DNA from: Eutreptiella sp. 'Long Island Sound 2002'
Lineage: Eukaryota > Euglenozoa > Euglenophyceae > Eutreptiales > Eutreptiaceae
Direction: 5' to 3'
DNA length: 64,000 nucleotides
Assembly: GCA_964036045.1 (NCBI GenBank)
Contig: OZ038383.1
Location: forward strand, 112,875,241 to 112,939,240
Part shown: one piece after another, positions 30,509 through 41,650 of the stretch
How positions within the stretch are numbered: the first letter of the stretch is position 1
How the letters are laid out: the number at the start of each line of letters is the position of its first letter
Made by a program: the position numbers and the translations under genes
The notes under the pieces: model-generated
Database searches by the model: none
The model's input: only the letters and a program-made list of their open reading frames with translations
Told to the model about the DNA's origin: nothing

Positions 30509-30795
30509 CACGCCATCATTAGATTTGCAAATGCTGTAATGATCAGAGCCACACTCCCTTGGCACTGCCTGTCAGAAAAAACAAAAAGGAATCCCCCTTG
30601 TACGTGAGCGCATACAAGCTGCGTTTGTATGGGTTGTAAGGTGTGTCCTTCTACCTTAAATGACCCACCATGGGGTAACAAAACGCCCCAATAGTAACAA
30701 GTTGCTGGGCCGCTGTGTGTTTCGGGTCCACATGATCCACGAGGTCACTGAGTGTGTATTTCTGACACTGTGCTGCCTCTGATAGGAAGTACGCG
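30509..30795. other. Spacer, no clear feature
   Basis: About 290 bp of unique sequence between the 184-bp satellite and the 138-bp duplication. It is overlapped on the minus strand by the weak ORF 30651-31067. No motif is recognised. Confidence 0.5.
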
Positions 30796-31067
30796 TCTGC
30801 AATAGGCGTGATGGTATTATCTTCACTACGAAGACATGCCGTCGGTATGCAAAGGAACCACTGAAAATTGTTACCCTTCCCATGCATTGACACACTGCAC
30901 CGAACAGAAGCAAGCCACAAATGAGTTCTGAGTTCTGCAATAGGCATGATTGTATTATCTTCACTAAGGAGACATGCCGTCGGCGTGCAAAGGAACCACT
31001 GAAAATTGTTACCCCTCCCATGCATTGACACACTGCACCAAACAGAAGCAAGCACAAATGAGTTCAA
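30651..31067 (-). CDS. Hypothetical ORF with two 46-residue repeats
   Basis: Minus-strand frame of 138 codons from ATG at 31067. It contains two similar segments of about 46 residues (each with SMHG-GNNFQWFLC-PTACL-SEDNTI) because the underlying DNA duplication of 138 bp is a multiple of three. A second minus-strand frame of 133 codons (30656-31057) overlaps it, so frame choice is not secure. No known domain, signal peptide or neighbouring promoter is seen. It could be a gene fragment or chance. Confidence 0.2.
   Translation of the reverse strand: MNSFVLASVWCSVSMHGRGNNFQWFLCTPTACLLSEDNTIMPIAELRTHLWLASVRCSVSMHGKGNNFQWFLCIPTACLRSEDNTITPIADAYFLSEAAQCQKYTLSDLVDHVDPKHTAAQQLVTIGAFCYPMVGHLR
30796..31065. 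repeat. 138-bp tandem duplication
   Basis: CTGCAATAGG at 30797 and 30935, ACATGCC at 30834 and 30972, and CACACTGCAC at 30891 and 31029 all show the same 138-bp offset. The copies (about 30796-30933 and 30934-31065) differ by a handful of substitutions and one base lost near the end of the second. Confidence 0.9.
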
Positions 31068-31072
31068 AGATC

Positions 31073-31412
31073 AAGATATTGTGGCATGTGCATACGTACC
31101 TAGGTAGAGTTATTATCTTTCTGCCCGGGTTGCAGTTCATGGGCACCAACCGTGCCTCCGCCCAAAATGCTAGCTTCAAGGCTTAAACCTCGAGAAGCAC
31201 TTGCAATGCGATAGGACATTTCCAACGGGGTTTACTCCGCCGCATGCTAACCACGCCCTTGACGTCCTGGTGAGTGTGTTCACCACCTTCGCTTGACAGC
31301 ACCTAGGGAGCGTAGAGAAGGTATAAAAGGTATAATGTATAATAGGTTGCGTATTGCCGCAACGGGAGGACGGGGTCTACAATTATGCTAACAACCTGTA
31401 GATTGCCGTACT
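31073..31412. other. Spacer with TATA-like string
   Basis: About 340 bp without a credible coding frame. TATAAAAG occurs on the plus strand at 31322-31329 inside GGTATAAAAGGTATAATGTATAA, described here as a short A/T-rich run around 31320-31342. No gene starts downstream on the plus strand before the opposing minus-strand ORF, so promoter function is not supported. Confidence 0.35.
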
Positions 31413-31991
31413 TCAACAAGCGTGCTTGATAATGAGCCAAGAAATAATGGATTGCACCGTCAACTGCTCTTCCGGAAGATGCAATACCGAGAGTATCTCG
31501 TCCAATCGCCGGTAATCACAGTCTCGTGCCTTGACACGTTTTGGTGCCGTGGCCATTAACTGTAGGGCAAGTCTCGTCAGTTCACGTAGGTAGAACTGTA
31601 GTGGCTCCTGCTGAACGGACCTACGATGCGGAGTGACGGAGGTAACCTCTAGCCCATCAGCCTGTTTTGGCAGTAGTTCATAGACCTCTTGCCAAAACAC
31701 GGGGTTTCTCAACAAATCCCGAATGACAAAACATCGCGGCTTCCATCGATTTGGATGGCTGCCCGGCCCACGCTCTAGTGGTGGCGCATACGGCGACTCT
31801 TTGGTGTGCTTCTTGCATATCGCTCTGAATTCTTGTATCATTCCCGCGGGCACTAGCCCGGGTGCTTGGCATGTTGGTCTTGTAACCAAAGATCTATGCC
31901 ATGTAAGCCCATATTGACCACAACCGGTTGCTCCAATGTACGTAGCTCTCCCAAACAACCCCTTTTCGTGTGCTTGCGTGTCCGTGACCAA
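31413..31991 (-). CDS. Hypothetical protein ORF, minus strand
   Basis: 192-codon frame from ATG at 31991 to a stop at 31413. The second two thirds (from LVPAGMIQEFRAICKKH onwards) has the mixed charged/hydrophobic make-up of a real soluble protein, with predicted helical stretches such as LQFYLRELTRLALQLM. The first third overlaps, in another frame, the tail of the minus-strand frame coming out of the 23-bp array (31853-32159). A frameshift or intron near 31853-31870 could connect the two. I do not recognise a family. It is the best candidate for a non-transposon gene or gene relic in the window. Confidence 0.35.
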   Translation of the reverse strand: MVTDTQAHEKGLFGRATYIGATGCGQYGLTWHRSLVTRPTCQAPGLVPAGMIQEFRAICKKHTKESPYAPPLERGPGSHPNRWKPRCFVIRDLLRNPVFWQEVYELLPKQADGLEVTSVTPHRRSVQQEPLQFYLRELTRLALQLMATAPKRVKARDCDYRRLDEILSVLHLPEEQLTVQSIISWLIIKHAC

Positions 31992-32159
31992 TCGGGGTAA
32001 TGTACAATGCGGTAACGATGTCCATCCAGTTCGCCATCCCTTGCTGCCTTTAAGACTTCTACGAGTCCCAACGGTCTATGTGTAGGTGCAACTGATTGGG
32101 ATTCTCCTTCCCAATGTACTGCCCAACCCGCAGTATCGAATCCAAGCGATGGGGCTGGC
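31853..32159 (-). CDS. Unique tail of a minus-strand frame leaving the 23-bp array
   Basis: On the minus strand one frame reads out of the 23-bp satellite at 32159 and stays open for about 100 codons of unique sequence (starting PAPSLGFDTAGWAVHWEGES, ending DQHAKHPG) before TAG at 31853-31855. It has protein-like composition (ELDGHRYRIVHYPDW). The start shown for it elsewhere, an ATG within the array at 32515, is arbitrary because the array is open in all frames. No family is recognised. Possible readings: a 5' coding exon with an expanded repeat, or a relic invaded by the satellite. Confidence 0.25.
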
Positions 32160-35100
32160 GGGCGCTGCATTGCTTTGTCGTCGGGCTCTGCATTGCTTTG
32201 CCGTCGGGCTCTGCATTGCTTTGCCGTCGGGCGCTGCATTGCTTTGCCGTCGGGCTTTGCATTGCTTTGCCGTCGGGCTCTGCATTGCTTTGCCGTCGGG
32301 CGCTGCATTGCTTTGTCGTCGGACGCTGCATTGCTTTGTCGTCGGGCTCTGCATTGCTTAGCCGTCGGGCGCTGCATTGCTTTGTCGTCGGGCGCTCCAT
32401 TGCTTTGTCGTCGGGCTCTGCATTGCTTTGCCGTCGGGCTCTGCATTGCTTTGCCGTGCAGCTCTGCATTGCTTTGCCGTCGGGCTTTGCATTGCTTTGC
32501 CTTCGGGCTCTGCATTGCTTTGCCTTAGGGCGCTGCATTGCTTTGTCGTCGGGCTTTGTATTGCTTTGCTGTCGGCCCCTGCATTGCTTTGCCGTCAGGC
32601 GCTGCATTGCTTTGTCGTCGGGCGCTTTTTTTGTTTCTCGTCGGGTCTCTGCATTGCTTTGCCATCGGGCGCTGCATTGCTTTGTCGTCGGGCACTGCAT
32701 TGCTTTATCGTCGGGCTCTGCATTGCTTTGTCGTCGGGCGCTGCATTGCTGTGTCGTCGGGCGCTGCATTGCTTGGCCGTCGGGCTCTGCATTGCTTTGC
32801 CGTCGGGCGCTGCATTGCTTTTTCATCGGGCGCTGCATTGCTTTGTCGTCGGGCTCTGCATTGCTTTGTCGTCGGGCGCTGCATTGCTTTGTCGTCAGGC
32901 GCTGCATTGCTTTGTCGTCAGGCGCTGCATTGCTTTGTCGTCGGGCGCTGCATTGCTTTGTCGTCGGGCTCTGCATTGCTTTGCCGTCAGGCGCTGCATT
33001 GCTTTGTCGTCGGGCGCTGCATTGCTTTGTCGTCGGGCTCTGCATTGCTTTGCCGTCGGGCGCTGCATTGCTTTGTCGTCGGGCGCTGCATTGCTTTGTC
33101 GTCGGGCTCTGCATTGCTTTGCTGTCGGGCGCTGCATTGCTTTGTCGTCGGGCGCTGCATTGCTTTGTCGTCGGGCTCTGCATTGCTTTGCCGTCAAGCG
33201 CTGCATTGCTTTGTCGTCAGGCTCTGCATTGCTCTGCCGTCGGGCGCTGCATTGCTTTGTCGTCGGGCGCTGCATTGCTTTGTCGTCGGGCTCTGCATTG
33301 CTTTGCCGTCAGGCTCTGCATTGCTTTGTCGTCAGGCTCTGCATTGCTTTGCTGTCGGGCGCTGCATTGCCTTGTCGTCGGGCTCTGCATTGCTTTGTCG
33401 TCGGGCGCTGCATTGCTTTGTCGTCAGGCTCTGCAGTGCTTTGCCGTCGGGCGCTGCATTGCTTTGTCATCGGGTGCTGCATTGCTTTGTCGTCGGGCTC
33501 TGCATTGCTTTGCCGTCGGGCGCTGCATTGCTTTGTCGTCGGGCGCTGCATTGCTTTGTCGTCTGGCTCTGCATTGCTTTGCCGTCGGGCGCTGCATTGC
33601 TTTGTCGGCGGGCGCTGCATTGCTTTGTCGTCGGGCGCTGCATTGCTTTGTCGTCGGGCTCTGCATTGCTTTGCCGTCGGGCTCTGCATTGCTTTGCCGT
33701 GCAGCTCTGCATTGCTTTGCCGTCGGGCTTTGCATTGCCTTGCCGTCGGGCTCTGCATTGCTTTGCCGTCGGGCGCTGCATTGCTTTGTCGTCGGGCGCT
33801 GCATTGCTTTGCCGTCTAGCTCTGCATTGCTTTGCCGTTGGGCGCTGCATTGCTTTGTCGTCAGGCTTTGCATTGCTTTGCCGTCGGGCTCTGCATTGCT
33901 TTGCCGTCGGGCGCTGCATTGCTTTGTCGTCGGGCGCTGCATTGTTTTGTCGTCGGGCTCTGCAATGCTTTGCCGTCGGGCGCTGCATTGCTTTGTCGTC
34001 GGGCACTGCATTGCTTCGTCGTCCGGCTCTGCATTGCTTTGCCGTCAGGCGCTGCTTTGCTTTGTCGTCGGGCGCTGCATTGCTTTGTCGTCGGGCTCTG
34101 CATTGCTTTGCCGTCGGGCGCTGCATTGCTTTGTCGTCGGGCGTTGCATTGCTTTGTCGTCGGGCGCTGCATTGCTTTGCCGTCGGGCGCTGCATTGCTT
34201 TGTCGTCGGGCGCTGCATTGCTTTGTCGTTGGGCTCTGCATTGCTTTGTCGTCGGGCGCTGCATTGTCTTGTCGTCGGGCGCTGCATTGCTTTGTCGTCG
34301 GGCTCCGCATTGCTTTGCCGTCGGGCGCTGTATTGCTTTGTCGTCGGGCGCTGCATTGCTTTGTCGTCCGGCTCTGCATTGCTTTGCCGTCAGGCGCTGC
34401 ATTGCTTTGTCGTCGGGCGCTGCATTGCTTTGCCGTCGGGCTCTGCAGTGCTTTGCTGTCGGGCGCTGCATTGCTTTGTTGTCGGGCTTTGCATTGCTTT
34501 GCCGTCGGGCGCTGCATTGCTTTGCCGTCGGGTGCTGCATTGCTTTGTAGTCGAGCGCTGCATTGCTTTGTCGTCGGGCTCTGCATTGCTTTGCCGTCGG
34601 GCACTGCATTGCTTTGTCGTTGGGCTCTGCATTGCTTTGCCGTCGGGTGCTGCATTGCTTTGTCGTCAGGCGCTGCATTGCTTTGTCCTTGGGCTCTGCA
34701 TTGCTTTGGCGTCGGGCGCTGCATTGCTTTGTCGTCGGGCGCTGCATTGCTTTGTCGTCGGGCGCTGCATTGCTTTGTCGTCGGGCGCTGCATTGCTTTG
34801 TCGTCGGGCGCTGCATTGCTTTGTCGTCGGGCGCTGCATTGCTTTGCCGTCGGGCGCTGCATTGCTTTGTCGTCAGGCGCTGCATTGCTTTGTCGTCGGG
34901 CGCTGCATTGCTTTGTCGTCGGGCGCTGCATTGCCTTGTCGTCGGGCTCTGCATTGCTTTGCCGTCGGGCTCTGCATTGTTTTGCCGTGCAGCTCTGCAT
35001 TGCTTTGCCGTCGGGCTTTGCATTGCTTTGCCGTCGGGCTCTGCATTGCTTTGTCGTCGGGCTTTGCATTGCTTTGCTGTCTAGCTCTGCATTGCATTGC

Positions 35101-37599
35101 CGTCGGGCGCTGCATTGCTTTGTTGTCAGGCTTTGCATTGCTTTGCCGTCGGGCTCTGCATTGCTTTGCCGTCAGGCGCATCATTGCTTTGTCGTCGGGC
35201 TCCGCATTGCTTTGTCGTCGGGCTCTGCATTGCTTTGCCGTCGAGCGCTGCATTGCTTTGTCGTCGGGCGCTGCACTGCTTTGTCGTCGGGCTCTGCATT
35301 GCTTTGCCGTCGGGCGCTGCATTGCTTTGTCTTCGGGCGCTGCATTGCTTTGTCGTCGGGCTCTGCATTGCTTTGCCGTCGGGCGCTGCATTGCTTTGTC
35401 GTCAGGCGCTGCATTGCTTTGTCGTCGGGCTCTGCATTGCTTTGCCGTCGGGCGCTGCATTGCTTTGTCGTCGGGCTCTGCATTGCTTTGCCGTCGGGCG
35501 CTGCATTGCTTTGTCGTCGGGCGCTGCATTGCTTTGTCGTCGGGCGCCGCATTGCTTTGCCAACGGGCGCTGCATTGCTTTGTCGTCGGGCGCTGGATTG
35601 CTTTGTCGTCGGGCTCTGCATTGCTTTGCTGTCGGGCGCTGCATTGCTTTGTCGCCGGGCGCTGCATTGCTTTGTCGTCGGGCGCTGCATTGCCTTGTCG
35701 TCGGGCTGTGCATTGCTTTGCCGTCGGGCTCTGCATTGCTTTGCCGTGCAGCTCTGCATTGCTTTGCTATCGGGCTTTGCATTGCTTTGCCGTCGGGCTC
35801 TGCATTGCTTTGCTGTCGGGCGCTGCATTGGTTTGTCGTCGGGCTTTGCATTGCTTTGCTATCGGGCTTTGCATTGCTTTGCCGTCGGGCTCTGCATTGC
35901 TTTGCTGTCGGGCGCTGCACTGCTTTGTCGTCGGGCTCTGCATTGCTTTGCCGTCGGGCGCTGCATTGCTTTGTCTTCGGGCGCTGCATTGCTTTGTCGT
36001 CGGGCTCTGCATTGCTTTGCCGTCGGGCGCTGCATTGCTTTGTCGTCAGGCGCTGCATTGCTTTGTCGTCGGGCTCTGCATTGCTTTGCCGTCGGGCGCT
36101 GCATTGCTTTGTCGTCGGGCTCTGCATTGCTTTGCCGTCGGGCGCTGCATTGCTTTGTCGTCAGGCTTTGCATTGCTTTGCCGTCAGGCTCTGCATTGCT
36201 TTGCCGTCGGGAGCTGCATTGCTTTGTCGTCGGCCTCTGCATTGCTTTGTCGTCGGGCTCTGCATTGCTTTGCCGTCGGGCGCTGCATTGCTTTGTCGTC
36301 GGACGCTGCACTGCTTTGGCGTCGGGCTCTGCATTGCTTTGCCGTCGGGCGCTGCATTGCTTTGTCGTCGGGCGCTGCATTGCTTTGTCGTCGGGCTCTG
36401 CATTGCTTTGCCGTCGGGCGCTGCATTGCTTTGTTGTCGGGCGCTGCATTGCTTTGTCGTCGGGCTCTGCATTGCTTTGTCGTCAGGCGCTGCATTGCTT
36501 TGTCGTCGGGCGCTGCATTGCTTTGTCGTCGGGCGCCGCATTGCTTTGCCGTCGGGCGCTGCTTTGCTTTGTCGTCGGGCTCTGCATCGCTTTGCTGTCG
36601 GGCGCTGCATTGCTTTGTCGCCGGGCGCTGCATTGCTTTGTCGTCGATCTCTGCATTGCTTTGTCGTCGGGCGCTGCATTGCTTTGTCGTCGGGCGCTGC
36701 ATTGCTTTGCCGTCGGGTGCTGCATTGCTTTGCCGTCGGGCGCTGCATTGCTTTGTCATTGGGCTTTGCATTGGGTTGCCGTCGGGCTCTGCATTGCTTT
36801 CCCGTCGGGCGCTGCATTGCTTTGTCGTCGAGCGCTGCATTGCTTTGTCGCCCGGCTCTGCATTGCTTTGCCGTCGGGCACTGCATTGCTTTGTCGTCGG
36901 GCGCTGCATTGCTTTGCCGTCGGGCGCTGCATTGCTTTGCCGTCGGGCGCTGCATTGCTTTGTCGTCGGGCTTTGCATTGCTTTGTCGTCGAGTGCTGCA
37001 TTGCTTTGTCGTCGCACGCTGCATTGCTTTGTCATCGAGCGCTGCATTGCTTTGTCGTCGGACTCTGCATTGCTTTGCCGTCGGTCACTGCATTGCTTTG
37101 TCGTCGGGCCCTGCATTGCTTTGTCGTCTGGCTCTGCATTGCTTTGCCGTCGGGCGCTGCATTGCTTTGTCGTCGGGTGCTGCATTGCTTTGTCGTCGGG
37201 CTCTGCATTGCTTTGCCGTCGGGCGCTGCATTGCTTTGTCGTCGGGCTCTGCATTGCTTTGTCGTCGGGCGCTGCATTGCTTTGTCGTCAGGCGCTGCAT
37301 TGCTTTGTCGTCGGGCTCTGCATTGCTTTGCCATCGGGCGCTGCATTGCTTTGTCGTCGGGCGCTGCATTGCTTTGTCGTCGGGCTCTGCATTGCTTTGC
37401 CGTCGGGCGCTGCATTGCTTTGTCGTCGGGCGCTGCATTGCTTTGTCGTCGAGCGCTGCATTGCTTTGTCGTCGGGCGCTGCATTGCTTTTTCGTCGAGC
37501 TCTGCATTGCTTTGTCGTCGGGCGCTGCATTGCTTTGTCGTCGAGCGCTGCATTGCTTTGTCGTCGGGCTCTGCATTGCTTTGTCGTCGGGCTCTGCAT

Positions 37600-40500
37600 T
37601 GCTTTGCTGTCGGGCGCTGCAATGCTTTGTTGTCGGGCGCCGCAATGCTTTGTCGTCGGGCTCTGCATTGCTTTGCCTACGGGCGCTGCATTGCTTTGCC
37701 TACGGGCGCTGCATTGCTTTGTCGTCGGGCGCTGCATTGCTTTGTCGTCGGGCTCTGCATTGCTTTGCCGTCGGGCACTGCATTGCTTTGTCGTCGGGCG
37801 CTGCATTGCTTTGTCGTCGGGCTCTGCATTGCTTTGCCGTCAGGCGCTGCATTGCTTTGTCGTCGGGCTCTGCATTGCTTTGTCGTCGGGCGCTGCATTG
37901 CTTTGTCGTCGGGCTCTGCATTGCTTTGCCGTCGGGCGCTGCATTGCTTTGTCCTCGAGCACTGCATTGCTTTGTCGTCGGGCTCTGCATTGCTTTGCCG
38001 TCGGGCGCTGCGTTGCTTTGTCGTCGGGCGCTGCATTGCTTTGTCGTTGAGCTCTGCATTGCTTTGCCGTCGGGCGCTGCATTGCTTTGTCGTCGGGCGC
38101 TGCATTGTTTTGTCGTCGGGCTCTGCATTGCTTTGCCGTCGGGCGCTGCATTGCTTTGTCGTCGGGCGCTGCATTGCTTTGTCGTCGGGCGCTGCATTGC
38201 TTTGTCGTCGGGCGCTGCATTGCTTTGTCGTCGGGCGCTGCATTGCTTTGTCGTCGGGCTCTGCATTGCTTTGCCGTCGGGCGCTGCATTGCTTTGTCGT
38301 CGGGCGCTGCATTGCTTTGTCGTCGGGGGCTGGATTGCTTTGTCGTCGGGCTCTGCATTGCTTTGTCGTCGGGCCCTACATTGCTTTGCCGTCGCGCGCT
38401 GCATTGCTTTGTCGTCGGGCGCTGCATTGCTTTGTCGTCGGGCTCTGCATTGCTTTGCCGTCGGGCGCTGCATTGCTTTGTCGTCGGGCGCTGCATTGCC
38501 TTGTCGTCGGGGGCTGCATTGCTTTGTTGTCGGGCTCTGCATTGCTTTGTCGTCGGGCCCTGCATTGCTTTGCCGTCGGGCACTGCATTGTTTTGTCGTC
38601 GGGTGCTGCATTGCTTTGTCGTCGGGCGCTGCATTCCTTTGTCGTCAGGCTCTGCATTGCTTTGCTGTCGGGCGCTGCATTGTTTTGTCGTCGGGCGCTG
38701 CATTGCTTTGTCGTCAGGCGCTGCATTGCTTTGTCGTCGGGCTCTGCATTGCTTTGCCATCGGGCGCTGCATTGCTTTGTCGTCGGGCGCTGCATTGCTT
38801 TGTCGTCGGGCTCTGCATTGCTTTGCCGTCGAGCGCTGCATTGCTTTGTCGTCGGGCGCTGCATTGCTTTGTCGTCGAGCGCTGCATTGCTTTGTCGTCG
38901 GGCGCTGCATTGCTTTTTCGTCGAGCTCTGCATTGCTTTGTCGTCGGGCTCTGCATTGCTTTGCCGTCGGGCGCTGCATTGCTTTGTCGTCGGGCTCTGC
39001 ATTGCTTTGTCGTCAGGCTCTGCATTGCTTTGCCGTCGGGCGCTGCAATGCTTTGTTGTCGGGCGCCGCAATGCTTTGTCGTCGGGCTCTGCATTGCTTT
39101 GCCTACGGGCGCTGCATTGCTTTGTCGTCGGGCGCTGCATTGCTTTGTCGTCGGGCGCTGCATTGCTTTGTCGTCAGGCGCTGCATTGCTTTGTCGTCGG
39201 GCTCTGCGTTGCTTTGCCATCGGGCGCTGCATTGCTTTGTCGTCGGGCGCTGCATTGCTTTGTCGTCGGGCTCTGCATTGCTTTGCCGTCGGGCACTGCA
39301 TTGCTTTGTCGTCGGGCGCTGCATTGCTTTGTCGTCGGGCTCTGCATTGCTTTGCCGTCAGGCGCTGCATTGCTTTGTCGTCGGGCTCTGCATTGCTTTG
39401 TCGTCGGGCGCTGCATTGCTTTGTCGTCGGGCTCTGCATTGCTTTGCCGTCGGGCGCTGCATTGCTTTGTCCTCGAGCACTGCATTGCTTTGTCGTCGGG
39501 CTCTGCATTGCTTTGCCGTCGGGCGCTGCGTTGCTTTGTCGTCGGGCGCTGCATTGCTTTGTCGTTGAGCTCTGCATTGCTTTGCCGTCGGGCGCTGCAT
39601 TGCTTTGTCGTCGGGCGCTGCATTGTTTTGTCGTCGGGCTCTGCATTGCTTTGCCGTCGGGCGCTGCATTGCTTTGTCGTCGGGCGCTGCATTGCTTTGT
39701 CGTCGGGCGCTGGATTGCTTTGTCGTCAGGCGCTGCATTGCTTTGTCGTCGGGCGCTGCATTGCTTTGTCGTCGGGCTCTGCATTGCTTTGCCGTCGGGC
39801 GCTGCATTGCTTTGTCGTCGGGCGCTGCATTGCTTTGTCGTCGGGGGCTGGATTGCTTTGTCGTCGGGCTCTGCATTGCTTTGTCGTCGGGCCCTGCATT
39901 GCTTTGCCGTCGGGCGCTGCATTGCTTTGTCGTCGGGCGCTGCATTGCTTTGTCGTCGGGCTCTGCATTGCTTTGCCGTCGGGCGCTGCATTGCTTTGTC
40001 GTCGGGCGCTGCATTGCCTTGTCGTCGGGGGCTGCATTGCTTTGTTGTCGGGCTCTGCATTGCTTTGTCGTCGGGCCCTGCATTGCTTTGCCGTCGGGCA
40101 CTGCATTGTTTTGTCGTCGGGTGCTGCATTGCTTTGTCGTCGGGCGCTGCATTCCTTTGTCGTCAGGCTCTGCATTGCTTTGCTGTCGGGCGCTGCATTG
40201 TTTTGTCGTCGGGCGCTGCATTGCTTTGTCGTCGGGCTCTGCATTGCTTTGTTGTCGGGCGCTGCATTGCTTTGTCGTCGGGCGCTGCATTGTTTTGTCG
40301 TCGGGCTCTGCATTGCTTTGCCGTCGGGCGCTGCATTGCTTTGTCGTCGGGCGCTGCATTGCTTTGTCGTCGGGCGCTGCATTGCTTTGTCGTCGGGCGC
40401 TGCATTGCTTTGTCGTCGGGCGCTGCATTGCTTTGTCGTCGGGCGCTGCATTGCTTTGTCGTCGGGCGCTGCATTGCTTTGTCGTCGGGCGCTGCATTGC

Positions 40501-41650
40501 TTTGTCGTCGGGCTCTGCATTGCTTTGTCGTCGGGCCCTGCATTGCTTTGCTGTGGGGCGCTGCATTGCTTTGTCGTTCGGCGCTGCATTGCTTTGTCGC
40601 CGGGCGCTGCATTGCTTTGTCGTCGGGCTCTGCTTTGCTTTGCCGTCGGGCGCTGCATTGCTTTGTCGTCGGGCGCTGCATTGCTTTGTCGTCAGGCGCT
40701 GCATTGCTTTGCCTTCCGGCTCTGCATTGCTTTGCCATCGGGCGCTGCATTGCTTTGTCGTCGGGCGCTGCATTGCTTTGCCGTCGGGCGCTGCAATGCT
40801 TTGTCGTCGGGCGCCGCAATGCTTTGTCGTCGGGCTCTGCATTGCTTTGCCTACAGGCGCTGCATTGCTTTGTCGTCGGGCGCTGCATTGCTTTGTCGTC
40901 GGGCGCTGCATTGCTTTGTCGTCAGGCGCTGCATTGCTTTGTCGTCGGGCTCTGCATTGCTTTGCCATCGGGCGCTGCATTGCTTTGTCGTCGGGCGCTG
41001 CATTGCTTTGTCGTCGGGCTCTGCATTGCTTTGCCGTCGGGCACTGCATTGCTTTGTCGTCGGGCGCTGCATTGCTTTGTCGTCGGGCTCTGCATTGCAT
41101 TGCCGTCAGGCGCTGCATTGCTTTGTCGTCGGGCGCTGCATTGCTTTGTCGTCGGGCTCTGCATTGCTTTGCCGTCGGGCGCTGCATTGCTTTGTCGTCG
41201 AGCGCTGCATTGCTTTGTTGTCGGGCTCTGCATTGCTTTGCCGTCGGGCGCTGCGTTGCTTTGTCGTCGGGCGCTGCATTGCTTTGTCGTTGAGCTCTGC
41301 ATTGCTTTGCCGTCGGGCGCTGCATTGCTTTGTCGTCGGGCGCTGCATTGTTTTGTCGTCAGGCTCTGCATTGCTTTGCCGTCGGGCGCTGCATTGCTTT
41401 GTCGTCGGGCGCTGCATTGCTTTGTCGTCGGGCGCTGCATTGCTTTGTCGTCGGGCGCTGCATTGCTTTGTCGTCGGGCGCTGCATTGCTTTGTCGTCGG
41501 GCTCTGCATTGCTTTGCCGTCGGGCGCTGCATTGCTTTGTCGTCGGGCGCTGCATTGCTTTGTCGTCGGGGGCTGCATTGCTTTGTCGTCGGGCTCTGCA
41601 TTGCTTTGTCGTCGGGCCCTACATTGATTTGCCGTCGGGCGCTGCATTGC
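37600..41650. repeat. About 1.5-1.7-kb super-repeats in the 23-bp array
   Basis: The private string GTCCTCGAGC lies at 37951 and again at 39469. TCGTTGAG lies at 38044, 39562 and 41287. The spacings are 1,518 bp (66 units) and 1,725 bp (75 units), exact multiples of 23. At least three head-to-tail copies of a long segment are therefore present, the last about nine units longer. Confidence 0.8.

Noticed and set aside
31320-31342. Plus-strand TATA box promoter
   Set aside because: No plus-strand gene follows; the string alone is not enough.
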